The position numbers were made by a program, and so were the translations under genes. From assembly GCF_900109115.1 (NCBI RefSeq), contig NZ_FNYV01000009.1, positions 1 to 64,000 of the forward strand: a stretch of 64,000 nucleotides of DNA, given 5' to 3'. The notes beneath the pieces are model-generated. The model searched no databases. It saw only the letters and a program-made list of their open reading frames with translations, and was not told the origin of the DNA. This document shows, piece after piece, positions 1-9,250 of this stretch (positions within the stretch are counted from its first letter, which is position 1; each line of letters opens with the position of its first letter). The stretch comes from Micromonospora phaseoli. GTDB lineage: Bacteria > Actinomycetota > Actinomycetes > Mycobacteriales > Micromonosporaceae.

Positions 1-113
1 CCCGACCCGCGACACCACCGCTTGCCCCCGACCCGCGACACCACCGCTTGCCCCCGACCCGCGACACCACCGCTTGCCCCCGACCCGCGACACCACCGCT
101 TGGCCCGACCCGC
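1..113. repeat. 26-bp tandem repeat, four copies plus a partial
   Basis: Four head-to-tail copies of a 26-bp unit (CCCGACCCGCGACACCACCG followed by CTTGCC) start at 1, 27, 53 and 79. The fourth diverges at its end and a 10-bp partial fifth copy follows at 104. There are no spacers between units, so this is a simple tandem repeat. The array may extend beyond the left edge. It lies upstream of the glnA regulatory region and no coding role is apparent. Confidence 0.9.
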
Positions 114-170
114 ACGGCACTGACCGCCCGCCCCGACGCGCGGCACCCGCCCGGCGTCGAAAAGGACCAA

Positions 171-185
171 TGACACCAAGTGTCA
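171..185. promoter_or_regulatory. short perfect inverted repeat upstream of glnA
   Basis: TGACAC-CAA-GTGTCA is a perfect 6+3+6 dyad. A TACACT hexamer that could act as a -10 element follows directly at 187-192. This could be an operator or part of a distal glnA promoter. No family-specific match is recognised. Confidence 0.35.
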
Positions 186-263
186 CTACACTGGCACCAG
201 CCGGACCAGTTCCTCGGGCTCCGGTGTCCGCACCGGGCGCCGGGGTGACCCACCGCGAGGGAC

Positions 264-317
264 GTAACACGGCAGAAACACTGGAGACATGGCAGGGCAA
301 CCCTACGGCCATAGCGT
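264..317 (+). promoter_or_regulatory. GlnR-like box and proximal glnA promoter
   Basis: GTAAC (264-268), six bases, GAAAC (275-279), six bases, then GACAT (285-289) fits the actinobacterial GlnR pattern gTnAC-n6-GaAAc-n6. Just downstream, TGGCAG (290-295) and TAGCGT (312-317) are separated by 16 bp and could be -35 and -10 elements. This places the box in a typical activator position. The GlnR assignment is inferred from the motif; no glnR gene lies in the window. Confidence 0.6.
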
Positions 318-358
318 CGCCAGGAGCCTAGCTACCCGTGGACGTGCCAGGAGGACGA

Positions 359-1783
<1,425 letters not shown>

Positions 1784-1857
1784 AACCGATCAAGGCGCTG
1801 AACTGGACCAACAGGATCACCACTGATCTTAATCACTGGCCGGGTACAGCCTGAGGG

Positions 1858-1900
1858 ACGGCGGTCATGCACGGCTCCCAGCCGGCATGACCGCCGTTTC
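1858..1900 (+). terminator. hairpin terminator after glnA
   Basis: A perfect 13-bp stem (ACGGCGGTCATGC at 1858 with GCATGACCGCCGT at 1885) has a 14-nt loop and a short T-rich tail. It lies 75 bp after the glnA stop and overlaps the 3' end of the integrase relic on the other strand. Confidence 0.8.
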
Positions 1901-2160
1901 CTGTTGACCTAGCGCGCTGTCGATGAGCAACCGGGTCCGGTCGACCACGTCCGACCAATCGTAGACATACGTGTTGAGCGTGACAGTAGGGGTGCTGTGC
2001 CCGGGCGAAAGCTGAACCGTCTTGACCGATGCGCCTGCGTGAATGAGCACCGTCGCGTAGTAGTGCCTCAGCCCATGGATGCCCCATCGAGCCAGAAGGC
2101 CGACCGCTTCCCGAGCCGCCGCCCATGACCCACGAATTGCAGGAATTGACCACGAGGGTG
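1865..2160 (-). pseudogene. 3' remnant of a tyrosine recombinase/integrase
   Basis: The minus-strand frame reads ...LLARWGIHGLRHYYATVL, then LIHAGASVKTVQL, then GHSTPTVTLNTYVYDW and a stop. These are the last catalytic boxes of a tyrosine recombinase: HxLRH with the second Arg, a GHS box, and the Tyr in NTYVY. The N-terminal domain and first catalytic Arg are missing and no start can be assigned, so it is a truncated relic. Its stop lies inside the glnA terminator. It is a marker of an older integration event separate from the rnpB island. Confidence 0.75.
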
Positions 2161-2304
2161 GTGGGTTCGGTGCCGGCCTCGGCTTCCTGCGGGCAGCTGC
2201 TCTGGGCGCGGCGGAACACCACGCGTTCGCTGACGCGACATCAACGGTCTAAGGCGGGAAACACCCATACCCGGGGCATCGCTTGCTACGGCTACCCTGG
2301 CGCC

Positions 2305-2640
2305 GTGACGGCCATGGACGTGTCTTGGGCAGTGATGATTGCGCTGGTCGCTGGCGGAAGTGTCGCTGTGATCGTGCTCGCCGGTGTTGTTCTAGTCCGC
2401 AGCCGACGCACCGAAACTGCCAGGTTGTTCGGTCGAGTGGTGCACCGTCCTCGGCTCTGGGCATCGGCTGCCGTCTGCTGTGGTGCTGCCGGACTTCTGT
2501 TCGAGGCGCGGGAGTTCATGCCCCGGAGCTGGCAGGAATCGACCCGGAACCTCATTGGCGTGCTGATGCTGGCCTTTTTTGTCCTGTTCCCTGCCCACCT
2601 TGTGAGCCAGTGGAGCGCCCAGCGTCGCCAGCACCGATAG
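2305..2640 (+). CDS. small integral membrane protein, unknown function
   Basis: About 111 residues with three predicted hydrophobic segments: SWAVMIALVAGGSVAVIVLA, a stretch around WASAAVCCGAAGLLF, and LIGVLMLAFFVLFPAH. The GTG at 2305 is chosen because a TACCCT -10-like hexamer ends six bases before it, suggesting a leaderless transcript; an ATG nine bases later is the alternative. The protein is Arg-rich between the first two segments. No family is recognised and there are no obvious operon partners. Confidence 0.55.
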   Translation: MTAMDVSWAVMIALVAGGSVAVIVLAGVVLVRSRRTETARLFGRVVHRPRLWASAAVCCGAAGLLFEAREFMPRSWQESTRNLIGVLMLAFFVLFPAHLVSQWSAQRRQHR

Positions 2641-2924
2641 GCCGCAAGCCAGGCCGTGACGCACGCCGACGGACTGCCGGCTCTTCCGCGTTGACGCGCC
2701 AAGCGACACGGTTCGGGAACCTGCCTCCGCGGCCGGCGCTACTCGCCCCGGCCCTCGACGACTCTGGGATGCCCCGGACGAGACCGGGGACCTGTAGCAC
2801 ACCGGAGGCCACCAGACCGCATCCCGACCCGACCGCGTCACATGGACCGCCGCGCGGCCCGACCCGCCGGGGCAGCCCGAGTCGAAGTCCGCCGCGCCGG
2901 ACCCCGGGATACCTTCGCGTCCGT

Positions 2925-2930
2925 TATATT
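2925..2930 (+). promoter_or_regulatory. -10 element of the padR gene (leaderless)
   Basis: TATATT ends seven bases before the GTG of the PadR gene. That spacing puts the transcription start at or next to the start codon, and no Shine-Dalgarno sequence is present. Confidence 0.6.
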
Positions 2931-2937
2931 GTCTGGC

Positions 2938-3297
2938 GTGGACACGCCGATACGAGAACCCACGTTCCTGATCCTCACCGCGCTCGCCCGCGAGCCGATG
3001 CACGGCTACGCGATCATCGGCGAGGTCGCCGCCCTATCCGACGGTCGGCTGTCGCTGCGCCCCGGCACCCTCTACGGCGCGCTGGACCGGCTCACCGACG
3101 CCGGTCTGGTCGAACTCGACCGCGAGGAGACCGTCGACGGCCGGCTGCGCCGCTACTACCGCCTCTCTCCCAACGGAGACGCCACGCTCACCGCCGAGAC
3201 CGAACGGCTGCGACGCAACGTCGAGGCGGCGACCGCCCGGCTACGCGCCCGCTCGGTGCGCCCGCTCGCCCCCCGTACCGTCGAGGGCCTGGCATGA
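2938..3297 (+). CDS. PadR-family transcriptional regulator
   Basis: A 119-residue winged-helix protein. The N-terminal PTFLILTALAREPMHGYAI and the wing with SLRPGTLYGALDRL and LVELDRE are characteristic PadR features, followed by a short dimerisation helix rich in E/R. PadR proteins usually repress a neighbouring gene and are released by a ligand. The stop overlaps the start of the next gene (ATGA), so the two are translationally coupled and the membrane protein is the likely target. The start is supported by the TATATT -10 placed seven bases upstream. Confidence 0.9.
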   Translation: MDTPIREPTFLILTALAREPMHGYAIIGEVAALSDGRLSLRPGTLYGALDRLTDAGLVELDREETVDGRLRRYYRLSPNGDATLTAETERLRRNVEAATARLRARSVRPLAPRTVEGLA

Positions 3298-4271
3298 CCG
3301 CGCTCGAACGCCGCTACCGGCGACTGCTGCGGGCGTACCCGGCCGACTACCGCCGCGACCGGGGCGACGAGATCATCGGGACATACCTGGACCTGGCTGA
3401 CCCGGCGCGGCGCTGGCCGTCCGCCGCGGACGCCGCCGACCTCGCACGCGGGGGCCTGCGCCAGCGGCTGCGGGCCGCCGGAGCCACCGACCTGATCCCC
3501 GGGGTACGCCTCGCCGGGCTGCTCGCACTGACCACCGCCACCTTCCTGGCTGGCTTCTGGACAGTCGTCGAGCAGCAGCCGCCCGCCGAGTGGGGCCTAC
3601 TACCGGGCTTTGGGCCGTTCGTCTCGGCAGGCGTCGTCGCGTGGTTCGGCTGGCTGGTCGCCGCGCTGCTCGCGGCCGTCACGCCGGGCCGCCCCAGCCG
3701 GTCGGCGGTCGCTCTGGCAGTGCTGGCGACCGCTGCGGTGCCGGCGCTGTGCGTGATCGCCGGCTCCCCCCGACCGCCATTGTTGGTGCTGGTGCCGCAG
3801 GTCGCCCTCGGCGTGTTGGCGCTGACGGTCGACGACCACCTGCCGTTGCCGATCCGGGCCCTACCGATCACTGCGGCGGTCGCCGGCGGCACGGTCGCGT
3901 GGGCGGACGCAAACGCCGCCTACTGGGGCGCGGACCGAGGAAGCATCGAGCAACTCCTGCCGGCGGCCGGCGCGGTGCTACTGGCGGTGGCGGTACTGCT
4001 CGCGGTCGGGCTGGCCATCCAGCGGGATGGGCGAGGCAAGTGGGCGGTGGCAGCCCTACTCACCCCCGTCGGCCTGCTCAGCGTGCACATCCTGGCCGGC
4101 ATGGTGGACGGCCTCAGCGGCGCCACACACCCCACCTACCCGACCCTGGTCGCCACCGCCCTCGTCGTCGGCCTGATCGGGCCGAGCGTACTCCCGGCGG
4201 CCGTTGCGCTGCGCCGCCGGACCGACCCCCGTCGAACCAGCCCCTGCCCCACCTGCGGCACACACCGCTGA
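3294..4271 (+). CDS. multi-pass membrane protein coupled to PadR
   Basis: 325 residues. The cytoplasmic N-terminus (about 1-65, RYRRLLRAYPADYRRDRGDEII) resembles the short helical segment often found on membrane proteins co-transcribed with PadR regulators. About eight hydrophobic segments follow. The ATG lies within the PadR stop (ATGA). Function is unknown; by context it is probably an envelope-stress or transport-related protein controlled by the PadR gene. The tail ends with CPTCGTHR. Confidence 0.8.
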   Translation: MTALERRYRRLLRAYPADYRRDRGDEIIGTYLDLADPARRWPSAADAADLARGGLRQRLRAAGATDLIPGVRLAGLLALTTATFLAGFWTVVEQQPPAEWGLLPGFGPFVSAGVVAWFGWLVAALLAAVTPGRPSRSAVALAVLATAAVPALCVIAGSPRPPLLVLVPQVALGVLALTVDDHLPLPIRALPITAAVAGGTVAWADANAAYWGADRGSIEQLLPAAGAVLLAVAVLLAVGLAIQRDGRGKWAVAALLTPVGLLSVHILAGMVDGLSGATHPTYPTLVATALVVGLIGPSVLPAAVALRRRTDPRRTSPCPTCGTHR

Positions 4272-4488
4272 CCAACCCACCCGCCCCGCCGTGCCGGCTC
4301 GGCTGGCCCCGCCCGCCCTGTCCGCGCGTCCACGCCGAAACACCCGGCACGGTGCACTGGCTGAGCCGGCCGCCCCTGATCAGTGGCAGTGCACCTGTCC
4401 GACACGCCGGGATAGCAACAGCTGGGTTGCCGCCGATCGGCCGTCCACCGGCGCGGGGCGGGTGGTCGTCTCCGGTTCGCGCAACTGC

Positions 4489-6057
4489 TCAACCAGGAGG
4501 AGGGCGACGGAGTATCGGCGGGCGGGGGAGCCGGGGCAGGCCCCAGATCACCACGACGACCACCAGCACCGTCATCGCCACCGCACCGGGCGCCTTCACC
4601 AGCCGGGCCAGGTTGGTGCCGTCCGGCAACGCCAGGAAGGCCGCCACCGCACCGGGCACCACGAACCAGGCGGTCCGCGCCGCCGCCACCGCGAGCAGGA
4701 CCAGCGGCCAGGTCGCGTACCAGGGGTGGAACACCGGAGCCAAGGCAACGGTGAGGGCCAGCGCCAGTCCGGCCCCGAGCAGCGCCAGCCGGGTACGGTC
4801 CGACTCCGCGGAGCCGTCCCGGTCGCGCAGCGCCGACCAGGTCCGCCACCACAGCAGCACCAGCAGCCCGGCCAGCAGGAGCAGTCCGACGGCGCGCGCC
4901 ACCGGCACCGCCCCGGGCTGCCGGCCGACCAGCTCACCGGCGTAGTCGACGACCATGCCGACGGCGGTCGGCGGCGAGGTCCACTGCTCGGTGTCGCCGC
5001 TGCGGCCCAGCCCGCCGAGCCAGCCGAGACCGAGACCGGAGAGCAGCGAGCTGGCCACCAGCCCGCTGAGCACCCCGCCGGCGAGCGTGCCGCCGTCGCG
5101 CAGCAGCGCCGGTACGGTGAGCCGGCCACCTACCGCCAGCAGCGCCGCGAACGGCAGCACCACCACGGCGGTCGCCTTCACCGACACGGCCAGCCCGAGC
5201 AGCACCCCCGCGCCCACCAGCAACCCGACCGCCGTAACCAGCCCACCACGCGCCACCAGCCCATGACGCGCCACGAGCCCATGACGCGCCACGAGCCCGG
5301 GCTCGGCTGACCCACCAGGCACCACCAACCCGGGTCCAGTCGAACCGCCGGGCGCCACCGGTCGGCGGACCAGCAGGAGCAGGCCGAGCAGGAGCAGGCC
5401 CAGCATCACCGCGTCGTTGTGCGCGCCGGCCACCAGGTGCACACCGACCAGCGGGCAGGCCAGCACCAGCCAGGTGACCCGCCGGGTGGGCATCCCGGCT
5501 GCCCGGGCCAGTCCGGGCAGGCAGTACGCCACCAGCAGCAGCCCGGCCACCGCCAGCGCCCGCAGCAACACCACCGTGCCGACCAGGCCACCGCCGAGCA
5601 GCACGGCGAGCGCGGCGAGCAGCACGAAGAACGGCCCGTACGGTGCCGGGGTGTCCCGCCAGATCGGCGCGACCGCCTCCGCCCAGGGGCAGCCGGCCGC
5701 AGCCACCCCGGTGGCGTACGGGTCGCCGCCGTCCGCGTAGATCCAGCCCTGGCAGGCGTACGAGTAGACGTCTCTGCTGCCCAGCGGAGCGGTGAACAGC
5801 AGCGGCAGTGTCCACAACCCGGCGGTGACGTACGCCCACCGGGCCGACGGGGCGCCGTCGCGCAGCGACCACCAGGCGGCCACCATGGCGGCGGTGCCGA
5901 GCAGCCACAGCGCCACGGTCAGCGGGCCGTCCCCGGAGTGCCAGACCCGGGTGGTGGTGGCGCCGGGCAGCGCGCCGCCGAGGTACCCGGCGACCGCCAG
6001 CAGCAGCGCGCCGGCCAGGCCGCCGTATCGGGCGAGGCGGACGCCGGGGACGGTCAC
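4489..6057 (-). CDS. MptA/MptB-like polyprenol-phosphomannose alpha-1,6-mannosyltransferase
   Basis: A 522-residue polytopic protein of the GT-C/DUF2029 type with about a dozen membrane segments. Family motifs are GSRDVYSYACQGW, the WRDTPAPYGPFF loop and HNDAVMLGLL. Relatives in mycobacteria and corynebacteria add alpha-1,6 mannose from polyprenyl-phosphomannose to lipoglycans on the outer face of the membrane. Around residues 245-280 there is an inserted Gly/His-rich repeat (LVARHGLVARHGLVARGG) encoded by tandem DNA repeats near 5250-5300. AGGAGAAG before the GTG overlaps the stop of the upstream paralogue, so the genes are coupled. Exact acceptor is unknown. Confidence 0.8.
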   Translation of the reverse strand: MTVPGVRLARYGGLAGALLLAVAGYLGGALPGATTTRVWHSGDGPLTVALWLLGTAAMVAAWWSLRDGAPSARWAYVTAGLWTLPLLFTAPLGSRDVYSYACQGWIYADGGDPYATGVAAAGCPWAEAVAPIWRDTPAPYGPFFVLLAALAVLLGGGLVGTVVLLRALAVAGLLLVAYCLPGLARAAGMPTRRVTWLVLACPLVGVHLVAGAHNDAVMLGLLLLGLLLLVRRPVAPGGSTGPGLVVPGGSAEPGLVARHGLVARHGLVARGGLVTAVGLLVGAGVLLGLAVSVKATAVVVLPFAALLAVGGRLTVPALLRDGGTLAGGVLSGLVASSLLSGLGLGWLGGLGRSGDTEQWTSPPTAVGMVVDYAGELVGRQPGAVPVARAVGLLLLAGLLVLLWWRTWSALRDRDGSAESDRTRLALLGAGLALALTVALAPVFHPWYATWPLVLLAVAAARTAWFVVPGAVAAFLALPDGTNLARLVKAPGAVAMTVLVVVVVIWGLPRLPRPPILRRPPPG

Positions 6058-6072
6058 CGGCGGACTTCTCCT

Positions 6073-7518
6073 CTACTCGACGGGAACCGGGCGGCGGGCC
6101 GCCCGCGCCGACCGTACCAAGCGAACGGCCACCACGATCACCAACAGCGTCATCAGTGGCGCACCGACCGTCTTGGTGTACCGGGCCAACCCGGTTCCGT
6201 CGGCCAGCACCAGGAACGAGGAGGCCACCGTCACCACGCTGAACCACCAGGTGCGCTGTGCGGTGGCGGCGAGCAGGGCCAGCGGCCAGAACCAGTACCA
6301 GGGGTGGAACAGCGGGGCGAGCGCGACCGTCGCGGTCAGCGCCAGCGCGGCATGCCAGAGCGGGTCGCGGGTACGCGCCCGGAACCACAGCCACACCAGC
6401 AGCGCCGCCAACACCACCACGGCGATGCCCCGGGTCACCGGCAGCGCGTCGATGTGCAGGCCGAACGGCAGCACCAGGTAGCCGACGGTCTGCCCGACGG
6501 CGGTGGGCGGCGACGTCCAGGCGACCACGTCGTTGCCGTGCGACAGCCCGGTGATCCAGCCGAAGTCCAGGCCGGCGGCGAACGTCACGCCGAGCAGCGT
6601 GGCGACCGCCCCACCGACCACCGGCGTACCGTCGCGCAGCAGCGCGCGCACCGAGAACCCGCCGGCGATCGCGGCCAGCGCCGCGAACGGCACCACCACC
6701 AGCACGGTCACCTTGATCCCGGCGGCCATGCCGAGCACCACCCCGCCGGCCAGCAGCGGCCAGGGTCGGCCCGGTCGGCTGACCACCACGGCCAGCCCGG
6801 CCACCATCAGCCCGATCATCAACGCGTCGTTGTGCACGCCGGAGATCAGGTGCACGCCCACCAGTGGGCTGGCCAGGGCCAGCCAGAGCGCCCGGCCGAC
6901 CGGTACGCCGCTGCGGCGGGCCAGCACCGGCAGGCAGACCGCTGTCAGCACCACGCCGGCCACCGCGAACACCCGGAACAGCGCGATGCTGCCGAGCAGC
7001 GAACCGGTCGCGGCGACCACCGCGCCGGAGAGCACCACGAACAGCGGACCGTACGGGGCCGGGGTGTCCCGCCAGATGTACGACATGCTGTCCAGCCAGG
7101 GGCAGGGCAACGTGGAGACCCCGTACTCGTAGGGGCTGATGCCGGCCGAGAAGCTCGCCCCCTGGCAGGCGTACGCGTAGGCGTCCCGGCTGCCCAGCGG
7201 CGGGGTGAACAGGAACGGCAGAATCCACAGCCCGGCGGTGACCAGGGCCCACCGGGCCGAGGGCACCCGGTCGCGCAGCACCCACCAGGCGACAGCCATG
7301 GCGGCGGTGCCGAACAGCCACAATCCGATGATCAGCGGCCCGTTCGGGCCCAGCCAGATCTTGACCGGATTGGGCCGCAGGTCTCCGTCGGGCATGGCAC
7401 CGCCGAGGAACGCGGCCACGGCGAGCATGACCGAGCCGGCCAGCCCGGTCCAGCGTACGAGGTGATGGGACACCCCGACATGCTGCCAGTACCGTGATCG
7501 CGGTACGGAGGTGGGCAT
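6073..7518 (-). CDS. MptA/MptB-like mannosyltransferase, second copy
   Basis: A 481-residue paralogue of the next gene downstream, sharing GSRDAYAYACQG, WRDTPAPYGPLFVV and HNDALMIGLM and a similar set of about twelve membrane segments. It lacks the Gly/His repeat of its neighbour. Start is uncertain: ATG 7518 gives the longest form, but a GTG at 7473 (VSHHLVRWTGLAG) begins right before the first membrane helix and may be the true start. It is the middle gene of a three-gene leftward operon of membrane proteins. Two tandem paralogues suggest sequential steps in mannan or lipoglycan assembly. Confidence 0.8.
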   Translation of the reverse strand: MPTSVPRSRYWQHVGVSHHLVRWTGLAGSVMLAVAAFLGGAMPDGDLRPNPVKIWLGPNGPLIIGLWLFGTAAMAVAWWVLRDRVPSARWALVTAGLWILPFLFTPPLGSRDAYAYACQGASFSAGISPYEYGVSTLPCPWLDSMSYIWRDTPAPYGPLFVVLSGAVVAATGSLLGSIALFRVFAVAGVVLTAVCLPVLARRSGVPVGRALWLALASPLVGVHLISGVHNDALMIGLMVAGLAVVVSRPGRPWPLLAGGVVLGMAAGIKVTVLVVVPFAALAAIAGGFSVRALLRDGTPVVGGAVATLLGVTFAAGLDFGWITGLSHGNDVVAWTSPPTAVGQTVGYLVLPFGLHIDALPVTRGIAVVVLAALLVWLWFRARTRDPLWHAALALTATVALAPLFHPWYWFWPLALLAATAQRTWWFSVVTVASSFLVLADGTGLARYTKTVGAPLMTLLVIVVAVRLVRSARAARRPVPVE

Positions 7519-7545
7519 GCGCGCCGGACCAGGCCGACACAGGGC

Positions 7546-9165
7546 CTAGCAGTGGCCGGACGGTCTCAGGCTGCTGGTGAGCTGGAAGATGCCCGGTGTC
7601 CGGGCCGCAACGGTGACCCATTCGTCCGAGCCGGGGCGCAGGCACCCGTCACCCTCGGCCAGCGACAGCCAGCGGGACCAGCGGACACGGACGAGGACGT
7701 CGGTCGGTGCGTCGACCGTGAAGCGCACGCCCGCGTCGTCCGATCGGACCAGCCGGGCGGGTCGGGAGACCAGTGGTTCCGAGTCGAGCACCTCGTAGAG
7801 GCGCCACTGCCCGGGTCGACCGACCTCCCGCAGGTACGGCTGGCCCGCCAGCACGAGCGTCGCCTCGTCCCTGGCGTACCGGTCGAGTGCCGCGTCCGGA
7901 GCGACGGCGACGTAGCTGACGGCGTTGTGGTGCAGCCATTCGCCGTACCGTTGGGCATCGAGTCCGTCGCCGTAGAACAGGGCGTTACGTTCCGCGTCAG
8001 CCTGGCGCTCCCAGCCACGGGCCAGCGGTACGACCTCCGCCACGTACCCGCTCTCCCAGTGGTCACGCAGCGGCACCACTTCGACCCGCCCCACCGGTGC
8101 CCGCCGGTCGAGCTCCGCCAACAGCGGCCGGTAGAAGGCGACGTGCACCGGCGCCGATCCACGGCGGGCAATGTCGTTGGTCATCACCGGGGACTGCCAC
8201 CAGAAGAGCACAACGAGCAGCGCGGCGAGCCACCGCCGACGCAGCGTGACGTACGCCGCGAGGACCGGCAGGGCGAAGAGCATCGGCAGGCGCAGGGCGT
8301 TCGATCCGATCGGGCTGGGCAGGTGGTAGGCCGCGACCAGCAGCAGCGCGGTGAGCGCGGCGCCGATCCGCAGCGCCCGGACCGGTACGAGCGCGAGCAC
8401 CACCACGGCGAGGGCAAGGTTGATCCGTAACGACTCCGCGCTGAACGGCTGCCGGCCGCCGTTGCCGAAGAGCACCGCCATCGGGGCCACCGTCACCAGC
8501 GGCGCCAGGCAGAGGACCAGGCCAGCGGTTCCGGGCCGCCGGTCCCGCCAGATGTCGAGGACCAGCAGAGCCCCTCCGGCGAGGCCGGTGAAGAGGCCGG
8601 CGACCGGGCTGGCGGCCGTCGCGAGTACCGCCGCCACGCCGGCCACCGAGAGCCACAGCCCGCGCGGACCTCGGGGCGCGGCCACCGCGCAGAGCGCGAG
8701 CAGTGCCCACATCAGCCCGACGGCGAAGGTGATTCGGCCGCTGGCCAGGTTCCCGACGAGGACGACCGCGCCCAGCACACCACCGAGCAGCGGCCGGCGG
8801 GCACCCGTGACCGTCAGCAGCCACGCCAGCGCCACGGCGGCGACGACTGCCGCCACCGCACCGACCGTACGCACCCCGAGGTGCGCGCCGAGCGTCTGCG
8901 TGTAGAGGCTGTATCCGAACTGGTTGACCCCGCCGTACCAGGAGAAATCCAGCGGGGCGAGGCCGTTGCGGTCGGCGAAGCCCGCGCGAGCGACCTGCGC
9001 GGAGAGGTCGGTCCCCATCGGCGGGGCCAGCAGGAACGCGACGGCCAGCAGCAGCGACACCACCAAGGCGGCGAGCACGGCGTGGACCCGTCCTGGTGGC
9101 ACAGCGCCCGGCGCAGGCCCGCCGCCGCGCCGGTCCGGTGCGGCAGCGTGGGTCGATGTCGGCAT
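7546..9165 (-). CDS. polytopic membrane protein, possible GT-C-type enzyme
   Basis: A 539-residue protein with about ten membrane segments in its first 330 residues and a soluble C-terminal domain of about 200 residues (from SPVMTNDIARRG). The loop after the first helix carries APLDFSWYGGVNQFGYSLY, an acidic/aromatic external loop placed where GT-C glycosyltransferases hold their catalytic residues. The first gene of an operon with two mannosyltransferase-like genes, so a role in envelope glycan synthesis is plausible but unproven. A dispersed GGGGCCCC repeat lies between its start and the glnE stop. Confidence 0.65.
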   Translation of the reverse strand: MPTSTHAAAPDRRGGGPAPGAVPPGRVHAVLAALVVSLLLAVAFLLAPPMGTDLSAQVARAGFADRNGLAPLDFSWYGGVNQFGYSLYTQTLGAHLGVRTVGAVAAVVAAVALAWLLTVTGARRPLLGGVLGAVVLVGNLASGRITFAVGLMWALLALCAVAAPRGPRGLWLSVAGVAAVLATAASPVAGLFTGLAGGALLVLDIWRDRRPGTAGLVLCLAPLVTVAPMAVLFGNGGRQPFSAESLRINLALAVVVLALVPVRALRIGAALTALLLVAAYHLPSPIGSNALRLPMLFALPVLAAYVTLRRRWLAALLVVLFWWQSPVMTNDIARRGSAPVHVAFYRPLLAELDRRAPVGRVEVVPLRDHWESGYVAEVVPLARGWERQADAERNALFYGDGLDAQRYGEWLHHNAVSYVAVAPDAALDRYARDEATLVLAGQPYLREVGRPGQWRLYEVLDSEPLVSRPARLVRSDDAGVRFTVDAPTDVLVRVRWSRWLSLAEGDGCLRPGSDEWVTVAARTPGIFQLTSSLRPSGHC

Positions 9166-9191
9166 CGGGCAGTCGTACCACGGGTGGCCCG

Positions 9192-9250
9192 GGTGTTAAG
9201 AAGGGGCCCCTGCTCTACCCCAGGCGTTAACAGGGGGCCCCTCCTTACAT
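9192..9250. repeat. dispersed paired GGGGCCCC repeat, copy A
   Basis: Pattern: GTGTTAAG, AGGGGCCCCT, a middle with CTACCCC and AGGCGTTAAC, then GGGGGCCCCTCCTTACA. Two GGGGCCCC palindromes are separated by about 26 bp and each is preceded by GTTAA. The TTA in the last part is the reverse complement of the glnE stop codon, so the repeat runs into the end of that gene. Other copies are at 38262, 41278 and 49126. Confidence 0.85.

Noticed and set aside
1..113. Possible CRISPR array
   Set aside because: The units are directly adjacent without spacers and no cas genes are present.
5419..7497. Long plus-strand open frame opposite the mannosyltransferase genes
   Set aside because: Composition is dominated by Arg/Gln/His/Gly shadows of hydrophobic codons on the other strand, with no start signal.
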